Shown piece after piece: positions 1 to 7,430 of a stretch of DNA of 35,160 nucleotides. The DNA lies in contig CANAZG010000022.1 in the NCBI GenBank assembly GCA_947365965.1, forward strand, positions 1 through 35,160. Reading direction: 5' to 3'. Within the stretch, counting starts at the first letter, position 1, and each line of letters starts with the position of its first letter. This stretch comes from an uncultured Clostridia bacterium (GTDB lineage Bacteria > Bacillota > Clostridia > Oscillospirales > Oscillospiraceae). Below the pieces are notes generated by a model. It saw nothing but the letters and a program-made list of their open reading frames with translations, was not told where the DNA came from and searched no databases. The translations under genes were made by a program, and so were the position numbers.

Positions 1-297
1 GATGTCCTTGTGGGTGGACTCCAGGTTCACCACCACGGTCCGCTTCTCCTTGAGGTGGTCCGCGATCTCGCTGGCGTTCTCAAACCGCTCCGGCTTGACC
101 AGAACCACTTTCAGCTGGGTGGTGGCGTGGATATTGACCACCTTGCCCCGGCGGCTGTCCACCACGCCCCGGTCCATACCCCTGGGCCTCTCCTCAACGA
201 CAAAGGGAGACTCCTGCTCGTCAAAGCCCTCATCGTAATCGTCGTCCTCGTCACTGATGGGACTGATGATCCGCTTAATATTTTCCATCCAGCTCAT
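1..297 (-). CDS. sepF: Cell division protein SepF (C-terminal part outside window)
   Basis: SepF binds FtsZ and the membrane and helps form the division septum in Gram-positive bacteria. The visible 99 residues begin MSWMENIKRIIS, which fits the amphipathic membrane-targeting helix of the family. An acidic linker (about residues 15-30) follows, then the start of the globular domain with VVNIHATTQLKVVLVKPERF and EIADHLKEKRTVVVNLE, both typical of SepF. The start is ATG at 297, with GGAGG 8 bases upstream. The gene lies 23 bp after the YggS-family gene, the same neighbourhood as ylmE-sepF (ylmF) in Bacillus and Clostridia, so cotranscription is likely. The reading frame runs off the left edge, so the end of the domain is not seen. 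Confidence 0.95.
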   Translation of the reverse strand, partial: MSWMENIKRIISPISDEDDDYDEGFDEQESPFVVEERPRGMDRGVVDSRRGKVVNIHATTQLKVVLVKPERFENASEIADHLKEKRTVVVNLESTHKDI

Positions 298-320
298 TGT
301 GGAAACCTCCCAAATTGTCT

Positions 321-1016
321 TTAGTGGTACTGTCTATGACCAAAGATGGCCGATCCCACCCGGACCACAGTGGCCCCGGCGGCAATGGCGTCCTCAAAAT
401 CGTCACTCATGCCCATGGACAGATAAGTAAATCCATTATCGTACAAATTCCGGCTTATGTCAACATAGAGACGGGCAATTTTTGCGAAAAAAGGCAAATT
501 TCCGTGGGGCTCCCTCTGGATGGGGGGGATGGTCATAAGGCCCCGAACCCTGATATTCTCCAGGGTTTTCGCCCGCTCTGCGGCCTCGCACACCGCCTCG
601 GGGGCAAAGCCGCTCTTGCTCTCCTCCCCGCCCACATTCACCTCCAGAAGCACCTCCTGGACCAGCTCCCGCCGCTCCGCCTGCCGCTGGATCTCCTCCA
701 GCAGGGGCCAGGAGCCCACGGAGTGGATGAGGGAGACAGCGCCCACCACCTGGCGGACCTTGTTGCGCTGGAGGTGTCCGATAAAGTGGAGGGGCGCGCC
801 GTCGTAGGCGTGCTGGCCCAGCTTCTCCGTCATCTCCTGGACCCGATTCTCCCCCAGCGCGTCGATGCCCCCGGCGATGGCCGCCCGGCAGGCCTCCGCG
901 CCGTTCATCTTGCTGGCGCCCACCAGGAGGATCTCCCCCGGGTCCCTGCCCGCCGCCTCCGCCGCCGCAGTCATGCGGCCGCGGATGGCGCGGATGTTTT
1001 CCGCGATGCTGTTCAT
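321..1016 (-). CDS. YggS/YlmE-family pyridoxal-phosphate homeostasis protein
   Basis: This is a 231-residue cytoplasmic protein of the alanine-racemase-fold YggS/PLPBP family. Members bind pyridoxal 5'-phosphate and balance vitamin B6 pools without a known catalytic reaction. Family motifs are clear: ILLVGASKMNGAEACRAAI contains the lysine (about residue 36) expected to form the Schiff base; LGENRVQEMTEK, HFIGHLQRNKV and RGLMTIPP follow. Near the end SMGMSDDFEDAI and VRVGSAIFG fit the phosphate-binding C-terminal region. Length is normal. The ATG overlaps the stop codon of the upstream HlyD-like gene as ATGA, which suggests translational coupling, and sepF follows 23 bp later. Confidence 0.95.
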   Translation of the reverse strand: MNSIAENIRAIRGRMTAAAEAAGRDPGEILLVGASKMNGAEACRAAIAGGIDALGENRVQEMTEKLGQHAYDGAPLHFIGHLQRNKVRQVVGAVSLIHSVGSWPLLEEIQRQAERRELVQEVLLEVNVGGEESKSGFAPEAVCEAAERAKTLENIRVRGLMTIPPIQREPHGNLPFFAKIARLYVDISRNLYDNGFTYLSMGMSDDFEDAIAAGATVVRVGSAIFGHRQYH

Positions 1017-2314
1017 CGTATCACCTTCCCGTCGTATAGATCCGCCGCAGCGGTAATCACCTCGTCCCCCGCCCGCAGGCGGCGGCTCTCCTTGGTCTGC
1101 TCCGAGGTGTACTTGCCCAAGGCCTCCTCATCCGGGGCCACCAGGATGTACTCATCCTCCTGCCAGAGGACCTTCACCGGCTTGGACCGGGCCTTCTCCC
1201 CCCACAGGCAGTACACGCATGTCAGATTCTGGGTTATGGGGTTGCCGCTGCTGTCCAGCAGGGGCTTGCCGTCCTCATCCGTCAGGGGCTGGGCGTTCAC
1301 CCGCACAGCGGAGCGGGGCACCCGGATGCCGTCGTAGCTCTCGAAGATGATCTGGGCATTCTGGAGCCGCAGGAGGGTGGTCAGCTGGAGATATCGCTCC
1401 GAGGCGAGCACCACCACCCGCCGCCCGTCCTCCTCCGCGCTGACATAGGCCACCTCCATGGCCATGTCCCGGTCCAGGCCCTTCTGAAAGCGGAGGGTGA
1501 GGGTATCCCCCGGCTGCATCCGGCCCACGTCCTCCTCACGCATCATGGTCACAAAGGACCAGCCGGTACCGTACACCAGCCGGCCCACGCCGGCCGCTCC
1601 GGCCTCCGGGGTGATGGCCCGGTAGCTGGAGGGGGTGAGCCTCAGGATGTTCTCCCGGTTGAGCACGCTCTCGTACCCGTCCACCAGACTGGAGAAGAGG
1701 CCCGCCCTGGGGGCGGTGACCCGGGCGGTGCCGGGATCCGCCGAGGCGGCCAGGGCGCTGATGCGCTCCGTCAGCGCGGCGGAGGCGGCGTCCAGGCCCT
1801 CGGCGCCGGAGTAGGCGTAGCTGCGCTTGAGCACGGCGGTGCGCAGGGCGGCGCTCTGGTCCCCGGCGGCGGCGAGGCCGCCGCCGGACATGGACTGGCG
1901 CACGGCGATGAGCGCGCCGGTGATCTCGTCGTCCAGGCGCACGCTTGTCCGGGATCCGGCGGCCAGGGCGCTGGCGTACTCCAGCTGCTGGGCCTGCTCC
2001 TGAAGGGAGCGCAGGGCGTTGGCGTCCTGGAGAGCCTGGGCGCTCTGGTAGATCTGGGCCACAGTGCCCCCGGCGCTGACCCGCTCCCCCTCTCTCCGGC
2101 TGGAGTAGACCAGATCTCCGCCTCCCGGCAGCACCTCCTCGTCCCGGACCACGTAGCCGGAGACGGTGACCGCCCGCTCCCCCACAAAGCTGTAGGCCAG
2201 GGTGGTGGTATAGGGGTCTGTGAAATAGGAGGCGGCGCTGAAGCCGAAGTAGATAATGACAGCCAGAAAGACGGCCGCCATGGCCAGCTTGGTGGCGAGG
2301 GTGCTGTTTTTCAT
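1013..2314 (-). CDS. HlyD-family membrane-anchored adaptor-like protein
   Basis: I start this 433-residue protein at the ATG at 2314 (MKNSTLATK), which has AAGGAGA about 11 bases upstream. The frame stays open further upstream, but that stretch lies in the repeat element and reads as unlikely protein. Residues 8-30 form one membrane segment. An extracytoplasmic region follows: SGYVVRDEEVLP and VYSSRREGERVSAGGTVAQIY look like a barrel-sandwich (lipoyl-like) half, then there is an Ala/Gln-rich helical region, and then beta-rich segments. This matches HlyD-like proteins that in clostridia stand next to yggS and sepF. No ABC or RND partner is adjacent, so a transport role is unproven; an envelope or division role would fit the neighbours (inference). 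Confidence 0.8.
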   Translation of the reverse strand: MKNSTLATKLAMAAVFLAVIIYFGFSAASYFTDPYTTTLAYSFVGERAVTVSGYVVRDEEVLPGGGDLVYSSRREGERVSAGGTVAQIYQSAQALQDANALRSLQEQAQQLEYASALAAGSRTSVRLDDEITGALIAVRQSMSGGGLAAAGDQSAALRTAVLKRSYAYSGAEGLDAASAALTERISALAASADPGTARVTAPRAGLFSSLVDGYESVLNRENILRLTPSSYRAITPEAGAAGVGRLVYGTGWSFVTMMREEDVGRMQPGDTLTLRFQKGLDRDMAMEVAYVSAEEDGRRVVVLASERYLQLTTLLRLQNAQIIFESYDGIRVPRSAVRVNAQPLTDEDGKPLLDSSGNPITQNLTCVYCLWGEKARSKPVKVLWQEDEYILVAPDEEALGKYTSEQTKESRRLRAGDEVITAAADLYDGKVIR

Positions 2315-2358
2315 ATGTATTGGTCTCCTTGGGAGCGGGGCTTGTGTTTCCAGGGGAC

Positions 2359-2522
2359 TAGGGCTTATCTGATAATTGGCGATATGCCCAACAGCAAGGA
2401 ATTTTTTTGCCAGACAAGGCAAATTTTCGCAGGCATACTGTCGTATGACAAGAAAATTTAACGCAGTATGGCGGAAAAAGGCCTGCTGTTTGGGCGTGTT
2501 GACAATTTTCAAACATGCCCTA
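2359..2522. mobile_element. 164-bp MITE-like imperfect palindrome with about 43-bp terminal inverted repeats
   Basis: The stretch begins TAGGGCTTATCTGATAATT and ends with the reverse complement of TAGGGCATGTTTGAAAATT. The outer 43 bases of each end pair with about ten mismatches, including GCCCAACAGCA at 2387 against GCCCAAACAGCA on the other strand. The inner part also folds on itself (CATACTG near 2434 against CAGTATG near 2464), so the whole element is one long palindrome. It is visibly AT-richer than its neighbours and encodes nothing convincing. Both ends sit in CTAG, so TA or CTAG may be the target. The last 31 bases recur at 19131-19161. No transposase is in the window. Confidence 0.8.
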
Positions 2523-2756
2523 GAGGGTGTCCTCCCACTCGGTCAGGTCCACGCTCCTGCTGGGGCTGACGGTGGAGATGGCGTGCTTGTAGATCAGGTT
2601 CTGCTTGCCCTCGGCGGTGAGGACCACGGTGAAGGCGTCAAAGCCGGTGATGGTGCCCCGCATCTGGAAGCCGTTGACCAGAAACACGGTCACCTGGGTC
2701 TCGGTCCGCCGGGCGGATGCCAGGAACACATCCTGAAGGTTAGGGGATTTTGCCAT
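2520..2756 (-). CDS. hfq: RNA chaperone Hfq
   Basis: Hfq is a hexameric Sm-like protein that binds small RNAs and A/U-rich messages. The 78 residues contain the Sm1 region ([40 protein letters not shown]) and the hallmark Sm2 motif [15 protein letters not shown]. The length matches the short Firmicutes type with almost no C-terminal tail. The start ATG at 2756 has GAGAGGT about 9 bases upstream. miaA lies immediately upstream, the classic miaA-hfq pair. The stop codon TAG (2522-2520) is formed inside the terminal inverted repeat of the element at 2359-2522, so the insertion lies exactly at, and probably redefined, the 3' end of the gene. Confidence 0.97.
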   Translation of the reverse strand: MAKSPNLQDVFLASARRTETQVTVFLVNGFQMRGTITGFDAFTVVLTAEGKQNLIYKHAISTVSPSRSVDLTEWEDTL

Positions 2757-2794
2757 AGTTGTTCTACCTCTCTTTCATTGGTGAGGGGCATTGC

Positions 2795-2829
2795 CCCAGG
2801 GTCCCGGCCGTACCGGCGCGGGCCCTGGG
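2795..2829 (-). other. Intercistronic stem-loop between miaA and hfq
   Basis: CCCAGGG at 2795 pairs with CCCTGGG ending at 2829, continuing inward through CCCG/CGGG with one bulge. It occupies most of the 74-bp gap between the miaA stop and the hfq start. There is no U-run on the minus strand, so it looks like an RNA stability or processing hairpin rather than a terminator. Confidence 0.5.
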
Positions 2830-2830
2830 C

Positions 2831-3775
2831 CTATTGTAGTCCCTGGGCGGTGAGGATTTCTGTCACAATTTGGAGAGCTGCCTGAAAATCCCTCTTTTTT
2901 TCCCAGTAAATCCAGCGGATGTCCTGATTTCGCCGCAGCCAGGTCAGCTGCCGCTTGGCGTACTGCCGGGACCGGCGCTTCACCAGCTCCACAGCCTCCT
3001 CCAGGGCGCACTGCCCGTCCAGGGCGGCGAGGAGCTCCTTGTAGCCGATGGCCTGGAAGGCGGTGGCGGAGCGTGGCGTCCCCGCATCCAGCAGCGAGCG
3101 GACCTCCTCCAGAAGCCCGGCGGCCAGCATTCCGTCCACCCGCCGGTCGATCAGCTCCCGCATGTCCGCCCGGTCCCGAAAGGCCAGGCCGATGTACACG
3201 GGGACATACCTGGGGGGCTGCTCCCGGCTCTCCCGATCGTGCTGGGAGATGGTCTGTCCGGTCTCCCGGTAGACTTCCAGGGCCCGGAGGATCCGCTTGT
3301 GGTCCGCCGGGTGGAGCCGCCGGGCCGCCTCCGGGTCCACCCGGGCCAGCTCCTCCAGCAGCGGCCCGATCCCCTCCTCCTCCAGCTGACGCTGGAGGGC
3401 ATGGCGGACCGCGCCGCCGGCGCTGCCGGGGGCAAAGCTCCGGCCTGCGATGATGGCGTCCAGGTAGAGCCCCGTACCGCCGGCCAATACGGGAAGTTTA
3501 TTTCTTGATAAAATATCCTGTATGCACTCATCCGCCGCCGCCGTAAACCGGGCGGCGGACCAGCTCTCCGCCGGGTCCGCCACCGCCACCATATGGTGGG
3601 GGATTCCCTCCATCTCCTGGGGGATGGGCGCGGCGGTGCCGATGGTCATGCCCCGGTAGATCTGCATAGAATCTACGCTGACCACCTCGCCGTTGAATTG
3701 TTGGGCCGTCAGCACGGCCAGCCGGGTCTTTCCGCAGGCCGTGGGGCCGACGATACAGGGGAGGATGGGAGGCAT
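2831..3775 (-). CDS. miaA: tRNA dimethylallyltransferase MiaA
   Basis: MiaA transfers a dimethylallyl group to N6 of adenosine-37 in tRNAs that read UNN codons. The 314-residue protein opens with the P-loop CIVGPTACGKTRLA (about residues 7-20), then VVSVDSMQIYRGMTIGTA with the catalytic-region aspartate, HHMVAVADPAESWSAARF, and PVLAGGTGLYLDAII, all diagnostic. The C-terminal part has YKELLAALDG and RRSRQYAKRQLTWLRR, the usual tRNA-binding basic stretch. The start ATG at 3775 is preceded by AAAAGGAG. It sits between mutL and hfq, the conserved order in many bacteria. Confidence 0.97.
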   Translation of the reverse strand: MPPILPCIVGPTACGKTRLAVLTAQQFNGEVVSVDSMQIYRGMTIGTAAPIPQEMEGIPHHMVAVADPAESWSAARFTAAADECIQDILSRNKLPVLAGGTGLYLDAIIAGRSFAPGSAGGAVRHALQRQLEEEGIGPLLEELARVDPEAARRLHPADHKRILRALEVYRETGQTISQHDRESREQPPRYVPVYIGLAFRDRADMRELIDRRVDGMLAAGLLEEVRSLLDAGTPRSATAFQAIGYKELLAALDGQCALEEAVELVKRRSRQYAKRQLTWLRRNQDIRWIYWEKKRDFQAALQIVTEILTAQGLQ

Positions 3776-3828
3776 GGCTTCTCCTTTTACGCAGTCGTTT
3801 CTATGGAGGCGGCCCCAGGGACTGTGGG

Positions 3829-3870
3829 CCCCAGGGACTGCCGCAAGGATACGGACTCGTCCATCAAAAG
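3829..3870 (-). repeat. 3'-flank repeat, copy 1 (after mutL)
   Basis: On the plus strand this reads CCCCAGGGACTGCCG, then CAAGGATACGGAC and ends CAAAAG. A second copy with the same block order lies at 7390-7430. Here it lies 16 bp beyond the mutL stop. Its first 12 bases are also duplicated just to the left (3813-3824), and a GC-rich pairing (GGCCC/GGGCC) sits there. Function is unknown. Confidence 0.55.
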
Positions 3871-3886
3871 AATATATTGTCCTATT

Positions 3887-5857
3887 CTACGCCCTTTTGA
3901 ACATTTTTTCAATCTCATATTTTGACAATTTCACCTTCACCGGCCTCCCGTGGGGGCAAAACTGGACCTCCCCGCTCTGTACCTTGTCAATCAGGGCCCG
4001 CAGCTCCGCGGGGTCGCTCCTCCAGCCCCCCTTGATGGAGGCCTTGCAGGCCATGGTGTGAAGCATGGCGTCCCGGGCGGCGGCGGGGTCCGCCCCGCCG
4101 GAGAGGAGCTTGTCCGCCAGCTCCTCCAGGGTCTCCCGGATGCGCCCGGTCTCCAGGTCCGCCGGCGCGGCCCGCACCACGATGCACCCCGCGCCGAAGT
4201 CCTCGGCCTCAAAGCCAAACTCCTCCAGCAGGGGCAGGTTCTCCAGCAGCGCCGCGTACTGCTCCCGGGCCAGCTCCACCGCCGCCGGGGCCAGCAGCCG
4301 CTGGCCCATGATGGGCTCCGCCCCCGCCTTCATCCGGTCAAAGTTGATCCTCTCGTGGGCCGCGTGCTTGTCAATGAGCCACACGTCCTCCCCGTCCTCG
4401 GCGATGATATACGTGTGGAGCACCTCCCCGGCAAACCGCCAGGGCGCGGGCTTCTCCGCCGCCAGAACCGTCTGTTCCGGCGGTTGGGACGCAGGCTCTG
4501 GTATGGGCTGGGGCGCGGGGGGGATGGGCGAGGGCTCCGGGGCCGGCGCCCGGTCCACAGCCCTGTCCAGAGGCGCAGGCCGCTCCTGGGCCGGCGGACG
4601 GTGACTCATGGGTACGGCCTGATCCAGGGGCAGCGCCCGCTCCTGGGGAGCCGGGGGCCTCTGCCGGGGCGGCCGGGCCCCGTCCCGGAAGGTGAGGCGG
4701 CCCGGGGACTGCCCCGTCTCCCGCTCCCGGAAGGTCTTGGCGTCCATGGTCTGGTAGAAGTCCCCCCGGGCGGCGGCGGCCAGCGCCTTGGGGGCGGCGG
4801 GCGGGGGCGTCTCCTGCCGGGGCTCCCCGGGGGACCGCCCCTGGCCGCCGGGAAGAGAGGCGGTCCCGCCGGCCCGGTCCAGAGCGTCCTTGACCGCATG
4901 GTGGACGGCGGAGAACACGGTCCGCTCGCTGACAAACTTCACCACCGTCTTGGCCGGGTGGACGTTCACGTCCACCTGGTGGAGAGGCAGGTCGATATGG
5001 AGCACGCACCCGGGGAACTTCCCCTTCATCTGCCGGTTGGCGTAGGCCTCCTCCAGGGCGGCGGTGAGCAGGGCGGACTTGATGGTCCGGCCGCAACAGA
5101 AAAAGGTCTGCATGGCCCGGGTGCCCCGTCCGGCCAGGGGCTCGGTGACAAAGCCCCGGACCCCCACGCCCTCGCCGCCTCCGTCCACCTCCGTCAGGCG
5201 CAGGGCGAACTCCCGGCCCCTGGCGGCGTAGATGGCGGAGAGGAGCTTGCCGTCCCCCGGCGTGTGGAGCTCCTCCCTGCCGTCCCGTATGTAGCGGATA
5301 GACACCTCCGGGCGGCTCAGGGCCAGCTGGCCCAGCATGGCCGCCACAGCGGAGGCCTCGGCGCTGTCGGTTTTCATGAATTTCAGCCGGGCAGGGGTGT
5401 TGTAGAAGAGCTGGCGCACCACCATGGTGGTGCCCTCCGGGCACCCCGCCTCCTCCACGGAGCCCGGCGCGCCCCCTTCCAGGGTCAGGGAGGCCCCCAT
5501 GGGGTCCCCCTTCCGGCGGGTGAGCACCTCCAGGCGGCTGACGGCGGAGATGGCAGCCAGGGCCTCCCCTCGGAAGCCCAGGGTGCCGATGGCGGCCAGA
5601 TCCCCGGCCTGACGGAGCTTGCTGGTGGCGTGGCGGAGGAAGGCGGTAGGCAGCTCCTCCGGCGCGATGCCGCAGCCGTTGTCGGTGACACGGATGAGGG
5701 CCATGCCGCCGTTCTGGATCTCCACCACCAGGGCGGACGCGCCCGCGTCGATGGCGTTCTCCACCAGCTCCTTGACCACGCTGGCGGGCCGCTCCACCAC
5801 CTCGCCGGCGGCGATCAGGTCCGCCACGTGGGGGGACAGCTGCTGAATATGGGGCAT
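3887..5857 (-). CDS. mutL: DNA mismatch repair protein MutL
   Basis: MutL couples MutS mismatch recognition to strand removal. The 656-residue protein starts at ATG 5857, with AAAGGAGGG about 8 bases upstream; the frame is open upstream, but that overlaps the next gene. The N-terminal GHKL ATPase carries ELVENAIDAGA, VTDNGCGI and GTLGFRGEAL. A Pro/Ala-rich linker of about 130 residues follows. The C-terminal domain has DKHAAHERINFD (D496 onward), a variant of the endonuclease motif DQHA(X)2E(X)4E with Lys for Gln, plus ACKASIKGG and CPHGRPV (about 634-640). These mark a nicking MutL of the non-MutH type. miaA lies 111 bp downstream. Confidence 0.97.
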   Translation of the reverse strand: MPHIQQLSPHVADLIAAGEVVERPASVVKELVENAIDAGASALVVEIQNGGMALIRVTDNGCGIAPEELPTAFLRHATSKLRQAGDLAAIGTLGFRGEALAAISAVSRLEVLTRRKGDPMGASLTLEGGAPGSVEEAGCPEGTTMVVRQLFYNTPARLKFMKTDSAEASAVAAMLGQLALSRPEVSIRYIRDGREELHTPGDGKLLSAIYAARGREFALRLTEVDGGGEGVGVRGFVTEPLAGRGTRAMQTFFCCGRTIKSALLTAALEEAYANRQMKGKFPGCVLHIDLPLHQVDVNVHPAKTVVKFVSERTVFSAVHHAVKDALDRAGGTASLPGGQGRSPGEPRQETPPPAAPKALAAAARGDFYQTMDAKTFRERETGQSPGRLTFRDGARPPRQRPPAPQERALPLDQAVPMSHRPPAQERPAPLDRAVDRAPAPEPSPIPPAPQPIPEPASQPPEQTVLAAEKPAPWRFAGEVLHTYIIAEDGEDVWLIDKHAAHERINFDRMKAGAEPIMGQRLLAPAAVELAREQYAALLENLPLLEEFGFEAEDFGAGCIVVRAAPADLETGRIRETLEELADKLLSGGADPAAARDAMLHTMACKASIKGGWRSDPAELRALIDKVQSGEVQFCPHGRPVKVKLSKYEIEKMFKRA

Positions 5858-5892
5858 AGCGCCCTCCTTTCCCTGTCTGGACAGGCTGGTTA

Positions 5893-6348
5893 TCAATCGT
5901 CGGGACCGTAGTGACGGACAATATAGAGGTGGGTCCCGGTAAAGAGGCCGGCAAAGACGGCCAGGACCCAGTGGCGCAGGAGGGCCGCCTGGAGGAGGAA
6001 CACCCCGCAGGGGATCAGCGCCAGAGTCAGGGCCAGCTTCCGCCCCGGCCCCTTGACGGCATAGAGGACCCAGCAGACGTAGTAGGCCGCCAGCAGCAGC
6101 GCCATGCCGATCACCCAGACAGCCACCTCCTCCAGGGCGTAGAAGCCGAACTCCCCGCCCGGTACGCCCAGGGGGACCGCCATGAAGATCATGGAGCCGA
6201 ACCGTCCAATCTGCTCCAGGGCGTTGATGGCCCGGTTGGGGCTGGAGATGCCGGCGCTTCCCCGCCGGAGGGCGTAATAGAGGATATTGGGGAGCAGAAG
6301 CAGGACCACGATCCCGGCGCTCCACAGGTTAAAAAGACTGTATACCAT
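5893..6348 (-). CDS. Small multi-pass membrane protein, function unknown
   Basis: This 151-residue protein has four predicted hydrophobic segments: about residues 8-25 (AGIVVLLLLPNILYYAL), 50-62, 76-97 (VAVWVIGMALLLAAYYVCWV) and 104-140. Short polar loops include RRGSAGISSPNRAINALEQIG after the first helix. I recognise no family. The start ATG at 6348 has GAGGGA about 8 bases upstream and lies 12 bp after the stop of the metallo-hydrolase gene; mutL follows 35 bp later, so all three are probably cotranscribed. Similar small membrane genes beside hydrolases are common, but no specific role can be claimed. Confidence 0.8.
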   Translation of the reverse strand: MVYSLFNLWSAGIVVLLLLPNILYYALRRGSAGISSPNRAINALEQIGRFGSMIFMAVPLGVPGGEFGFYALEEVAVWVIGMALLLAAYYVCWVLYAVKGPGRKLALTLALIPCGVFLLQAALLRHWVLAVFAGLFTGTHLYIVRHYGPDD

Positions 6349-6360
6349 GTCAAATCCCTC

Positions 6361-7122
6361 TTAAATCCAGATATCGAAGTCGCCGTAGTCGAACTGCCCG
6401 CCGCCGTGGTGGAGGAGACCCCGGGCCGCCAGGGAGCGGAACGCGTCCCGGATCCGGACCAGGATTTCCGACTGAATATCCAGGCTGTGGTGGCCCGGGA
6501 ACACCCGGTTGACCGGCAGCGCCACCACCCGCTCTACAGAGGCGAGGTAGGCCGCCGGGTCCGTGGAGGGGTAGCTGGAGAACAGCGTCCCCTGATAGAT
6601 CAGATCGCCGGTGAAGAGGTACCCCCGCGCCCGCTCAAAGAAGCACATGTGGCCCGGGGAGTGGCCCGGCGTGTGGAGGACCTCAATCTGCCGGCCGCCC
6701 AGGTCGATGATATCGCCGTCCTCCAGCAGCCGGGCGGGCGCGCCCTGGAAGACCCGGTAGTTTTCAACATGAAAGTCCGGCGGCGGGTCGCAGTTTCTGA
6801 GGACCATCTCCCGGACCTGCTCCGGCGTGCGGGGGAAGCTGCCCTGGAGCCAGGGGAGCTCCGCCCGGTGGGCGTAAAACTCCGGGAAATGCCGGTGGCC
6901 GCCGATGTGGTCCCAGTGGACGTGGGTGGCTGCCGCCGCCACAGGCCGATCCGTCAGCGCCTTCACCGGGGCGCTGATATCGCAGATGCCCAGGCCGGTG
7001 TCAATCAGAAGGGATTTCTCCTGACCCTGGAGGAGGTAACAGTGGGTCTCCTCAAAGTGGCGGTACTCGCTGATGATGTATGTATTCTGGTCTATTGTGT
7101 CGATGGTGAACCAGTTGTCCAT
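6361..7122 (-). CDS. Metallo-beta-lactamase-fold hydrolase
   Basis: A 253-residue cytoplasmic hydrolase of the glyoxalase-II/MBL superfamily. LLIDTGLGICD gives the first conserved aspartate; THVHWDHIGGH (around residue 80) is the HxHxDH motif that binds two metal ions. HTPGHSPGHMCF (around 155) gives the third metal histidine region, FTGDLIYQG the bridging aspartate, and VFPGHH the last histidine. All metal ligands are present, so an active thioesterase or lactonase-like enzyme is likely; the substrate is unknown. I chose ATG at 7122 because AAAAAGGAG lies about 9 bases upstream; a longer open frame extends into a hairpin-rich spacer. Confidence 0.9.
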   Translation of the reverse strand: MDNWFTIDTIDQNTYIISEYRHFEETHCYLLQGQEKSLLIDTGLGICDISAPVKALTDRPVAAAATHVHWDHIGGHRHFPEFYAHRAELPWLQGSFPRTPEQVREMVLRNCDPPPDFHVENYRVFQGAPARLLEDGDIIDLGGRQIEVLHTPGHSPGHMCFFERARGYLFTGDLIYQGTLFSSYPSTDPAAYLASVERVVALPVNRVFPGHHSLDIQSEILVRIRDAFRSLAARGLLHHGGGQFDYGDFDIWI

Positions 7123-7389
7123 GATTTGTATCTCCTTTTTGACAGAGTGCCTATCTGGTCGCTTGTCCCGGGGCCTGCGCGGCCCCGGACCCCGCGGGTA
7201 CTTTTTGTGCAGACAAAAAGTACCCAAAAAGCTGCTGGACCTACGGTCCAGACCCCCTTATTTATTACGGGGGTTATTTTTTGCGCTACGAGCTGTCAGG
7301 CGAAGCCTCTCCCCATCTGCTATGGGCCGTTGTGCTGCGGTGCCTTTGAAGGACACTTTCTCAGCAGAGATTGCCGGGGGCGGCGTTAG
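7123..7389. repeat. Hairpin-dense intergenic spacer (five stem-loops)
   Basis: The 308-bp gap between the hydrolase and CPBP genes is packed with perfect inverted repeats. CCGGGGCC 7168-7175 pairs with 7181-7188. GGGTACTTTTTGT 7196-7208 pairs with 7213-7225 (loop GCAG) and is followed by CAAAAAGCTGC. CTGGACC 7235-7241 pairs with 7245-7251. ACCCCC 7252-7257 pairs with 7269-7274, followed on the plus strand by TATTTTTT, like a terminator. CCGGGGGC 7374-7381 pairs with 7389-7396. No coding frame is convincing. The second hairpin resembles the TGAA-loop repeats at 17471 and 22473. Confidence 0.65.
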
Positions 7390-7430
7390 CCCCCGGGACT
7401 GCCGTCAAGATACGCACAATCCCCCAAAAG
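7390..7430 (-). repeat. 3'-flank repeat, copy 2 (after the CPBP gene)
   Basis: On the plus strand this reads CCCCCGGGACTGCCG, then TCAAGATACGCAC and ends CAAAAG. It matches the copy at 3829-3870 block by block. It abuts the stop codon of the CPBP gene directly, and a perfect 8-bp GC hairpin overlaps its left end. Confidence 0.55.

Noticed and set aside
2315-2512. In-frame N-terminal extension of the HlyD-like protein
   Set aside because: It runs through the palindromic repeat element; the ATG at 2314 has a good ribosome site and is followed at once by a membrane helix.
3829-3870. Hammerhead-like ribozyme on the minus strand
   Set aside because: A GACGAGTCC-like string is present, but the conserved CUGAUGA and GAAA core elements are not arranged correctly.
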